64,000 bases of DNA from Symsagittifera roscoffensis (taxonomy: Eukaryota; Xenacoelomorpha; Acoela; Convolutidae), in contig NC_087062.1 of assembly GCF_963678635.1 (NCBI RefSeq), forward strand, positions 22,491,789-22,555,788, given 5' to 3'. Under the pieces are notes generated by a model. The model saw only the letters and a list, made by a program, of their open reading frames with translations. It made no database searches and was not told the origin of the DNA. Every line of letters begins with the position of its first letter. Position 1 is the first letter of the stretch. Below, in pieces: positions 11,895 to 20,859 of this stretch. The position numbers and the translations under genes are program-made.

Positions 11895-12568
11895 ATTACG
11901 CTAGCAATACTATAGACGTCGGACAAAACGCTTGCTAGGAATAAAGGGTCCTTTCTACTTTCTATCTTAGAAAGTAAATCTAAAATTCGCTGAGAAATAT
12001 TTTATTAAAAAAGAAGTTAGTATGAATTTACAGCAAGTTGCCTTTTGACTCAATATTTATTTTTTACGGTGAGATTGGAGATATTTTCTCTGAGATTGAA
12101 TACTATTTTAGAGAAGGGTTGGGGTGGTTGAGGAGAGTGGTGGTGGTGGTAGAAGAGAAGTTGTTGGGATATTAGAGAGGGAGGTTGTGGTGTTAGAAGA
12201 GATATTGTTGGGAATGAATTCCCGTAGTTTTGAGCTTCTATTTATACTCAGATTGGGAAATCACGCCACTTTTCGTATCAAATGAGAAGTTACTTCTTAA
12301 CTTCGTATTCTCTTTTCGTACATTCGTATTTTACGACAAGAAGGTTTCGTATGCTCGTATTTTACGAGCGGAATCGTTAATATTCGCTTTGAACGAGAAT
12401 GGTCGTTTCAATTCTCAATGCTTAAAACGTTATACGAATTATTCCAATAGCATTTCCCTTCCTTTTGCAAGGGAATAGAAACATATTTCTTTTGTGGTGG
12501 CGGCGGCGTCACATTTTGTGAACGCAATAAAATAATTCATGTTTCTGTTTCTATTTGAAATCAGAACA
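11895..12568 (-). repeat. 3' LTR of the glycoprotein element (674 bp)
   Basis: On the minus strand it starts TGTTCTGATTTC and ends GCTAGCGTAAT. It is almost identical to 17032-17502 wherever both exist, which indicates a recent insertion. This copy keeps about 200 bases (12364-12550) that the other LTR has lost. Confidence 0.9.
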
Positions 12569-13145
12569 TATCCATCCTCCTATTTGGAGAGGAAAAAAAC
12601 TAAAACTTTCATTTTTATTACTTTCACTTGAATAGTGGGGTAATTGTTGATCGATCGAAGCTTTTTCTTTCAATCTTATAAAGTTTTGTTGGTATTACGG
12701 GTAGCAGATGTTTTTGAACAAAAGCTTTTTCTTTCAATCTCATAAAGTTGGTTAGTAGTTTATTGGTATTACAGGTAGCAAATGTTTTTAATCAACTGAT
12801 ACTTTGAGTCAGGCTTGAATAAATATAAATACATCAGTTACATTTATAAATCAAAATAGAGTTTACACAACCAAGGGATTTAACTATAAAATTAAATACA
12901 TCAAAATTATCTGTTTCTCAAAAGTTTGAAGGTTAGTTTTATTCCTTAAACATTCTTTTTCCGAAGTCTCCTTTTCTTCCTGAAGTATGTGAAGTCTGTC
13001 CAAACGCGTAATAAGGGGAGGGCTGGTTCATACAAAGGGGGTATTTTTTGTGTTTTTTGTTTTTTATAAAAGTCAAATTTGTTGAAAGGAAATTAATAGC
13101 TATACTACACAGCTATATAAAACGAAAGAATAAATGGATAAATTT

Positions 13146-13904
13146 TTACAATTTTCCTTCCAACCGGGCTATAAGTTGGTGATTTTTTGTTTTCAAATTG
13201 TGGATTTGCTTTTTCAGCTCCTGGATTTGATGCGTTTCATGGATATGACTGCGCTGAATTTGCTCAGTATAGTCATCTAACTGGGGGATTTGTAATTTTG
13301 CTGTCAGATATATTGCTGGGACATAGATTTTTTGATATTCAAGAAGGGAATTAGTTATGGAATACATTTTTTTTATAGGGTGATAGGCTTCTAATTTAAA
13401 ACGATTGATTAATGGATTCAAAGCATAATTGAGATCCATATCGAAGCCAGGATTGCTGTTAGAATTAATGTATCGTTCCCTTTCTAACTGAATATGTAAT
13501 TTAGTGTTTAATTCAGTGGGGTGCAAGGGCTGTCGCCTAATGGTCATTGGACAATGAGAAGTTGATACCGGCGTATTTGCCGTTAGTATCTTATATGGTC
13601 TTACAATCTGGGTTCGCTTTTTAATTTTGGAATTCGAGGCAACCAGGGGTATTTTAAAATCAGGGGGTGAAATTTTTAGGGGTGGTGGCTGTGATGCTGT
13701 AGTTATTGGGACAGCTGAATTGGTTTGAAGTAGTGGCTCAACGAGGGATCGTGTTGAGGTCGGCTTTGCAGTGGGTGTTGTAGTAGTAGAAACAGTTGGT
13801 TGTTGAGTGAGTGCTGAAATCTGCGAGTCCAGTGGATCGGTTGGTGGCAGGAGTGAGAGAAGGTTTTCAAAATCTCTCAAGTCGTCATCAAGTGTTGCGT
13901 CCAT
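13146..13904 (-). CDS. Unknown 252-residue protein of the glycoprotein element
   Basis: This is the second ORF of the element, starting 47 bases after the last glycoprotein frame ends. The N-terminus is acidic and leucine-rich (residues 1-30). Residues 30-75 are Thr/Pro/Ser-rich and probably disordered. The middle contains basic patches (KIKKR type), and the last 30 residues form a likely coiled coil (heptad-like QELKKQIHNLKTKN). It has no signal peptide, membrane segment, zinc knuckle or protease motif. The frame is intact while the neighbouring glycoprotein frame is broken. It could be a minimal structural (gag-like) protein or a viral accessory protein. I do not recognise it. Confidence 0.55.
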   Translation of the reverse strand: MDATLDDDLRDFENLLSLLPPTDPLDSQISALTQQPTVSTTTTPTAKPTSTRSLVEPLLQTNSAVPITTASQPPPLKISPPDFKIPLVASNSKIKKRTQIVRPYKILTANTPVSTSHCPMTIRRQPLHPTELNTKLHIQLERERYINSNSNPGFDMDLNYALNPLINRFKLEAYHPIKKMYSITNSLLEYQKIYVPAIYLTAKLQIPQLDDYTEQIQRSHIHETHQIQELKKQIHNLKTKNHQLIARLEGKL

Positions 13905-13950
13905 AGTTGAATCAGTTGGTATAACCTAGAACAGTAGAATTTTTTTTTTT

Positions 13951-16296
13951 TTAGACTGGGTTTGTTGGGTGATCCAAGTTTTGAGTTCTTCTCTCAAAAC
14001 TTGTTAATTGGATTTGAGGATACATGCGATCCTGGTTTATTTTATCAATTTCCTCTAAAAGAGGAGCTTGTATTTTTTGATCACAATCTTGTTCTATTTT
14101 TTCAGTTTGCTCATCTTGAGTGAAAATTGAGGTCACTATGGAAGTGAAAAGTATATTATATGAAGCGGCAAGCAATACTTTGCCAAAGTGTAGTGAGCGG
14201 CCGGTGATTTTGTGAATATGCATAGCCTTTATTATGAATACTAGGCAATCTAGTATGAATTTCACAAATAGAAAAGAAGCGAAGACTATTCTGCATTTTT
14301 CTAAATAGTATTGTACTTTCCCGAATATACGGGTGTATTCGTTTTTCCAAAAGTTTGGAGAGATGAGATAGTCCAAATATATTGTTTGTGAAGAGCCTAG
14401 TGGGCTGTATGAGTCCTTGAAAAGAATTTTTTTTTGCATTTAGAAAGGAGCTGGATATTTTTTGCAGTATTCCTTTCATCTCTGAATTATCAGAAATCAT
14501 ATTCCAGAATTTTTGCATTTGAGCATAAGTGTAGATTGAAGCGCCTTGGCTAGAGGCTAAAGAATGCTTTATCTTTTGAATTATCTCTTTTGGAGATATG
14601 GTCCTGTAACCCTTGTAATTTGAGGGGTTAATTCAATCCAGAACTTATCATCATCAACATCTAGTTGAAAGAGATTCGAATGTTTGTCGGAGCAGTCTTG
14701 TAGATCTGCCGACTGAAAAGTTTGTCGCGTAATTGGATCGACAAATTGAATATTTTCCTTATACATAATGGGAATACGATTATAGCATTCATCCATTAAT
14801 TGCAAAGGTGAATAAAATTTTGGACAATGATAGAGCCAGGCAACATTGCCATTGGTCTCTAAGAACATAGAGCGGTTTTTGGTTAGAATATAGCCAGCCA
14901 AACGTGGGCTTTCAAGTGAAAGCATTAAAGTATTTAATATTGAGGAGCGTTCTAGCTCACATTGATTTTGCAGAAGGGTTAACTCGGCCGTTCTGAGCAT
15001 GTAGAAGCTATAAAAAAGAATATAGTCCAATTTGGTACCTATATGAGCTTCGTAGTCAATTTGATGACTTGAAAATTGGAGTGGCGGCGAATCATCACTT
15101 AATGTGAGAAAAGTAGAATTTGGTTGGCCGGCATTATGAATAGTTCCCGTTTCTGGGGTTGGTTTAACTTGGATTCCAGTATCCATATTGAAACCGTCAG
15201 TGTATGCAATAAAAAGTGAATCATATGAAGTTGGATACACTATTCTGGGATGACCACAAAGAGATTGCGGTTTATTCATCACCTGTAGCATAAATTTTTG
15301 AGAATCCCTTGTATGGGTAGAATGAATAGACGGGCTAGAATCGCTTTTAATTATATAGTATGATTCTTCGTTTTGAATCATTTTAGCCGGAAATCTGTTT
15401 AAAACAGTGAAAATGCAATTGTTGGGTTCTTCCCAAGTATAAGCAAAAGCGTCTAAGGATGTTGTTTCACATCCATTTGTAGACACTGGACAGGGCAAAG
15501 GAATGTTTTGCCAATTATTGACTGTTCCATCTTTGAGGTTAACAGTCAGAGTTACATTTTGCATGTAAGTTTCGAAAGTGTCCAATTTAATCCAAGAACG
15601 GCCATCACATTCGTTATGATGTTTGCCGTCAACTTTGCCAGCATGGGCATTAGTTACTGTTTTAACATTAAATTTGAAAGGAATATTCCCAATACTAGCA
15701 TAGCCTAGGTTAAGATAGCCTCTGTCGGCGGCCAATTTACATTGATCGGCAGATAAATGGAGATCAGTAGTGATCATACTTTGTCGAGCGTCGATACCAC
15801 TCGAATCAAAAGAATCGCAGAACCAACGCATTGATTGGTGTTTGATTCGACACATTGTCGCATTTACTTTTGTGCGATAATGTCTCTGATATAGAGTCAC
15901 ATAAGCATGGGCTACTTTAACATTTTCTGGTTGGACTTTGCAAGGTGCTACTTTATTTAGAGAGAACATTTTGTTAGAAGTCATTAGTTGACAATCATAA
16001 TGAGCAACCCGAAGATTATTTGCAGTATTTGCATATAATTGTTCTTTCGGATCAAATGCTGAGGTTTGATTCGAAAGTATTATTAGAGTTAAAAGACCAA
16101 CCAAATAATTTTTTTGCAAATTTATTTTTTGGTGGTGAATGATAGCAAAAGAATTGTTAAAAGTACTCACTTTAAGCATTTCCTCGAGAGTGGTTAGAAC
16201 AGGATCTTGGTCCATTAGTTCACCTTCCTCTAGTTCACTATATGGATTTGTCATTTTGTGGATTTTTTGTGATGGAAAATCTGAGTTAGATTTCAA
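13951..16296 (-). pseudogene. Chuvirus-like envelope glycoprotein (env), frame broken twice
   Basis: The first piece, 16296-14581, has 571 codons. A hydrophobic signal-like segment lies at residues 64-80, followed by a long ectodomain with many cysteines and several N-glycosylation sites. It stops at 14581-14583. The reading continues one frame over (about 14600-14436) and returns to the first frame at a run of nine T (14427-14435), where the last piece runs to 13951 and holds the strongly hydrophobic membrane segment and cytoplasmic tail. Architecture and cysteine pattern resemble glycoproteins of chuviruses that BEL/Pao elements have acquired. That family call is by eye. The two breaks may be decay or indel errors; the second is in a homopolymer. 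A donor-like GTGAGT at 16170 and an acceptor-like CTCAG at 16059 could remove codons 43-79. Confidence 0.6.
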
Positions 16297-17009
16297 TTTT
16301 TGTTGAGGAATTCAGCAGATTTATTTTTTGGAGAGAGAGGAGGTTTTGAAAGGAAGATGTGGAATTGAGCAAGAATGAAAACAACTGTATATCAGTTAGT
16401 TTTTAAAGGCTGTTTTTGCTTTTTTGCAAATCTAAGCTCTGATTGGCCGTTGTTATTCGGCGTCTTTCGGATGTGACTCTTTTTAAGTCGTAATTCCTTC
16501 GCCATTCGTTTTGTAATGTTGTGGTTTTTTTCGGATATAAAGTCTAACCTTTATAAAATTTGTTTTTAAATCTATTTGTTAATATGTTTATTTTTGGTAT
16601 TTTGTGGTTTTATTACAAACTAAATATTTATAAAAGAGAAAAGAAAAGCCTATAAAAAAGAATGTTAAAAAAAAGATTAGTTTTGGCCAAATAAATAATT
16701 GGTGTTTATTTTTTCTTTTTAAATTTGCCAATTATACTGGATGGAATTGTAGTTCCATAAAAGTTTGTAGGACGATTTGTCCGTTTAGGCATATAGGTAT
16801 CAGCCATATTATATTTAGTTTAAAAATTTAAAGAAAGAAAAAAATTTTTTATTAATTTGTTTAGAAAACTTAAATTTCCGATTTGGAAATTTATTACTTC
16901 TCTTTATTTGTAAGAGAAAATTCAACAATTCTCCAGTTTGAGAATTGGAATCTTTGCTTTTTATCTCTTTTTGAGACTTTAGCAATTTTTGCGAATTTTT
17001 AGAAGGTGA

Positions 17010-17027
17010 GCCTCACTGGTCGCACCA
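17010..17027 (-). other. Primer-binding site of the glycoprotein element
   Basis: On the minus strand TGGTGCGACCAGTGAGGC begins four bases after the 5' LTR end. A leading TGG pairs with a tRNA CCA end, and the location is right. It defines the minus strand as the transcribed strand. I could not identify the tRNA. Confidence 0.6.
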
Positions 17028-17031
17028 ATTT

Positions 17032-17502
17032 ATTACGCTAGCAATACTATAGACGTCGGACAAAACGCTTGCTAGGAATAAAGGGTCCTTTCTACTTTCT
17101 ATCTTAGAAAGTAAATCTAAAATTCGCTGAGAAATATTTTATTAAAAAAGAAGTTAGTATGAATTTACAGCAAGTTGCCTTTTGACTCAATATTTATTTT
17201 TTACGGTGAGATTGGAGATATTTTCTCTGAGATTGAATACTATTTTAGAGAAGGGTTGGGGTGGTTGAGGAGAGTGGTGGTGGTGGTAGAAGAGAAGTTG
17301 TTGGGATATTAGAGAGGGAGGTTGTGGTGTTAGAAGAGATATTGTTGGGAATGAATTCCCGTAGTTTTGAGCTTCTATTTATACTCAGATTGGGAAATCA
17401 CGCCACTTTTCGTATCAAATGAGAAGTTACTTCTTAACTTCGTATTCTCTTTTCGTACATTCGTATTTTACGAGAAGAAGGTTTCTATTTGAAATCAGAA
17501 CA
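17032..17502 (-). repeat. 5' LTR of the glycoprotein element (471 bp, internally deleted)
   Basis: It matches 11895-12568 but jumps from GAAGGTTTC directly to TATTTGAAATCAGAACA, a deletion of about 200 bases. Because this is the promoter-side LTR, the deletion may have removed part of the transcription control region. Confidence 0.9.
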
Positions 17503-17601
17503 CAGCTAAAAATGGATGTTGTAAAATAGTACCAAAGTGGGGACCCTTTGATTAATATGGGGTCGAATCTCTGAGGAAGGGATCCCCTAAATCCGCTCCC
17601 G
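17503..17601 (+). mobile_element. Right half of the split hAT-type MITE
   Basis: It begins with the second CAGCT and continues as the 3' part of the MITE family: CTAAAAATGGATG, GGGGACCCTTTG, GGTCGAATCTCTGAGG, then TAAATCCGCTCCCG as a slightly degraded terminus. With 11845-11894 it shows that the LTR element landed inside a MITE. Confidence 0.7.
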
Positions 17602-17974
17602 TATGCCTTAGCAGAGTTAGCAGAGAGAAGGAACCCAACCAATCATTAATAAAAAACCGAACTGAAATATGACATTAATGTAAATGAACCAGCACTCATG
17701 CAATTCCACATTTTGACAAGTAAAAACTTGGTTCATGTTGTCCGATTATCATTGAACTTAACAAGTGGACTACTTTGGTCTTCATATTTAATCGTGCGGT
17801 GAAGCTAATGGTTATATCATAAATTGATACTCGTTCGAGATGGTGAAAAGGAAAAAGGGACATTTTTAACATCGCGGGCTACCTTCGACCCAAAAACATA
17901 ACTAAATCTAAGCCTATGAACGTTATCATGGGAAAATTCTATACTGCAAGCACTGAAAACAACAGTTGATAATA

Positions 17975-17980
17975 TTTATT
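17975..17980 (-). terminator. Poly(A) signal of secreted gene 2
   Basis: AATAAA on the minus strand, about 30 bases after the TAA stop at 18012. Confidence 0.6.
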
Positions 17981-18011
17981 CGTTTTTTTTGCACGATGTC
18001 AAAATACTAGT

Positions 18012-18715
18012 TTATGAGTCTAGTTGGTTCATCAGCAAACTGTACCGCTCGTACTCCAGACAGACTTTGAGGGTGCTGGGACAGTAGTAACCAGGTCTAC
18101 AGTCGTTTTTGTCATTGCATGGAATTGCTCCTTCGCATACTCCCCGTTGCAGATTGCAGTAGACCATTACTGTGGTGCCTCCTCTGCAATATAGAAGGAT
18201 GATGATTAAAATATCAGAAAAATTGTCGTATATGTGGCCTAAATCTATTTTATTGGCGTAAAATGTGGCGTAAATATATGTGGCGTAAAATAGTAAATAT
18301 ATAGTAAACAGTTTTGGGTTTGAAGCCTGGATAAAATTTTTAGATACTCACCAAAGAAAAGCAGCTATTATATAAGAATAAAACTAAAAAGCATAAATAT
18401 ACTTTTTGTTTGGGTGGGGATAAAGCTCAATTTGCTCAAAAATAATTATGATAACTTTTTTTCCAACAGAAAACGAAACAACTCTCCATTTAACATAAAA
18501 CACTCGATGCTATTATTGAATGAAAAAAAAACAAGATTTAGGTTTTTTCATAATCCTTTCCTGCAGTCCCAATCAAATGTACACTTTGGGTTTCGGGATT
18601 GGTGTTGCTGTGGTTGCACTGGCTGATGTGCAATATTTGAAGGAGGACGCGGAACAGCGGCAGTAGCAACAGCCCAACTCCCACAAATGACAAAAAGAGC
18701 AACTTGCAAATTCAT
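18012..18715 (-). CDS. Small secreted eight-cysteine protein (gene 2), two exons with a GA-AG intron
   Basis: Exon 18715-18561 and exon 18183-18012 give 108 residues. A signal peptide (residues 1-19 or 20, cleavage near ATAA) is followed by a Pro/Gln-rich linker and a domain with cysteines spaced C-x5-C-x9-C-x6-C-x5-C-x5-C-x5-C-x6-C. That matches gene 1 at 8835-9825 except for one residue. The match is strong evidence for the splice, although the intron (18560-18184) begins GA and ends AG. Unspliced reading stops five codons after the second cysteine. An acceptor-like TTTCAG lies just before the ATG, suggesting an intron in the 5' leader. Function is unknown; it is secreted by inference. EB- or Dickkopf-like modules are the nearest pattern I can name. 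Confidence 0.7.
18184..18560 (-). other. Non-canonical GA-AG intron, introner-like
   Basis: The intron starts GAAAGGATTATGA. The complement of its 3' end contains GAAGGATGATGA, so the termini can pair. TGCAG stands both at the end of the upstream exon and at the end of the intron, like a target duplication whose second copy supplies the 3' splice AG. The paralogue has no intron here. This is what a recent MITE-like intron gain would look like. Confidence 0.5.
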
Positions 18716-19431
18716 TTGGTAAGTGATTCTGAAACAAAAAGCAGAAACTGAACCCGTTAAATAGTACATACAAGACGGTGCAGATTTAGCTTTTTCTCGA
18801 TGGGGAGTGATAGCTTTCAAAAATGTCTTTTTTTTCAAATCCGCCAATTTAGGTCAAGCAAATTGATTTTCTGAAACCCCAAGGTACTACAAAAACTATT
18901 TCGCCCGCGATTAGCAAGGTTTTCCTCGATGAAAAGGCGAATTTTTAAAAATAATTTAAAATTGTGTTGTCAATTTATATAAGGTCGAACAAATTGTTTT
19001 TTCAAGGTTTCCTATTACATGATAAAGAACTTATTTTCAGCTAATATTTCATGCGCCGCAATAGAAAAAAATTAAGTCCGCCAAACAAATTATAGAACTG
19101 TTCAAACGGTTTTGACCAAAAAGTTTTTTGGCCCGCACCATAAATCACTGTGTTCTGGCACTGATATTTTATCTTAATGATTTGGATTTCTGCATAGTGA
19201 TTTTTAATTAACTATGATGTAATGATGTAGCACCATATAACAACTGTCTTGTTTAAAAAACGGTTTTAGAGCAATCGATTTTTAACAGTCGATCTCCTTG
19301 AAAAAAAAACTGCTGAAAAAATATGCGTTCTATGAGCCGAAAGTTATCTTGCTTCATCGGGTCAAGAAACTCTCCCTTCAAAAGCGTTGTTAACTTTGAC
19401 AGACCCCAAGTTTCAAAAAAAAAGAAGACAT

Positions 19432-20840
19432 TCAACATGTCTTTGTCAAATCTGACCGTCTTTCTTGTAGCGTTTCGGTTTTCAATCCAACAAAATTAAC
19501 CTTGAAGTAAATTTTGACGGCGTCTCGGCTTGGGTGGCTCTGAGTCACGATTTTGTACCAATCATCTACAAGAAATAGCGGTGCAAATGCAAATGCAGTC
19601 AAGCTGAGTATCGACATAATGATATTTTTGTCCTCCCGATATTGAACGTCATAAATGGATACAAAAACTTTTCTGTGATAGTTTTTAGCATCTGTACATG
19701 CGGCCGGATCCATTTTGACTTTCTTATTGGATATGATTCTATGATTGCGTGATCGGGTCCCTGGTTGGGCTGATTTTTCACAAAACCTTCTTTTGACGTC
19801 AAATGTTTTTGAACTCTTTAGTTCACAATCCCATTGAACGAGTTGGTTAGATCTCTTTTTTTTACAATGAACCCTTTTTTATGAGAAATTTGTCCCCCTC
19901 TGCTTCTCAAGACAACAAAGATTATGTTTTTAGGCATTTTATGGGAGCGAAAGTTGTTGATTCTTGTAAAATTACAAAAGTTCCACAAATGAACCAAGTT
20001 TTGCCCCCGAAGGCAAACGTTTTTTTCCATCAATGGGAAATTAACATGCGTCTACGCAAATTGGTATTACACCTGTTCAGACAATCTTGATGCTGGCACT
20101 TTTTGCGGTGTTTATCTTCAATAAATTAACCAAAAACGATCAAAAAAATGAGGTTCAAAATTTTGATCAAGCTTAAAATCACTACTTGGTAGTCCTAGAA
20201 ATCTCAAATACAGTTTTCTAGGAAGATTACGTATTACCTAATTTTGATAATACCCCAATTGTGATTCTAACTCATGCCAAACGATTCAATTCAATTTAAT
20301 TTCGTATCAATTACTGACTGTGCCACGTCGCTTGGTATTTTAGAGATAAAAGAGCTCTCTGGCAGAATGTCAAAGAAAAATGGGTTTGTATCATTTTGTA
20401 AAATGTCACAAAAAATTGAAGGTGCATGCAATTTGTTCAAATTGAAATCAATTTTGAATAACTTCAATCAAAAACTCAATTCACCATACCCTCAGTATGT
20501 ATACTGACTTAATTCATGTATATTTAGACTAAGTATGACGGTTTTTGTCCAATGAGGATTTGGTCATATGCGGGATTTATTTTAGGGGATTTTATCCTGA
20601 TGGACTTTGTAGTAGGAGGTTGCATCCTGGGAGAACCCAGTATAAAATCATCCAGGACAAATTTTCTTAAGATAATTGAAATGAGCCCAAATTTTGCAGA
20701 TATCTTGATGCCTTGCATCAACAGAAGCAAGCCGTTGCCGATTAGTCCGAGAAAAATCTTTTGTGTGGTCCAAAAAAAATCCTTGAACTGTTTTTCACCG
20801 AGAAAATCATTTTCTCTTTCGAGCTTTTTGTTTGAGCTTC
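19432..20840 (-). other. Possible unrecognised minus-strand exons
   Basis: Two minus-strand stretches look more coding than their surroundings. 19713-19432 (93 codons) has a hydrophobic run, a tryptophan-containing segment and a donor-like AAGGTTAAT. About 20830-20524 includes a hydrophobic segment after a charged one. I cannot connect them by splice sites or name a family. They may be exons of one membrane protein, or chance. Confidence 0.2.
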
Positions 20841-20859
20841 GTCAGCGTCAGTAATTTTT

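Larger units (their letters stand above)
11895..17502 (-). mobile_element. LTR element carrying a viral-type glycoprotein but no gag-pol
   Basis: Two direct repeats bound 5.6 kb and are flanked by the same five bases, CAGCT (11890-11894 and 17503-17507). On the minus strand the order is 5' LTR, primer-binding site, about 700 bases of non-coding leader, a broken glycoprotein gene (16296-13951), a 252-residue ORF (13904-13146), about 580 non-coding bases ending in a purine-rich tract (AGGAGGATGGA), and 3' LTR. I find no capsid, protease, reverse transcriptase or integrase, so it must have moved with enzymes from a related element. A five-base TSD and TGTT start would suit BEL/Pao, a group known to have captured chuvirus-like glycoproteins. 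With no pol the class stays inferred. Confidence 0.8.

Noticed and set aside
17427-17642. Apparent 71-codon minus-strand protein
   Set aside because: It lies across the LTR edge and MITE remnant, so it is a by-product of repeat sequence.
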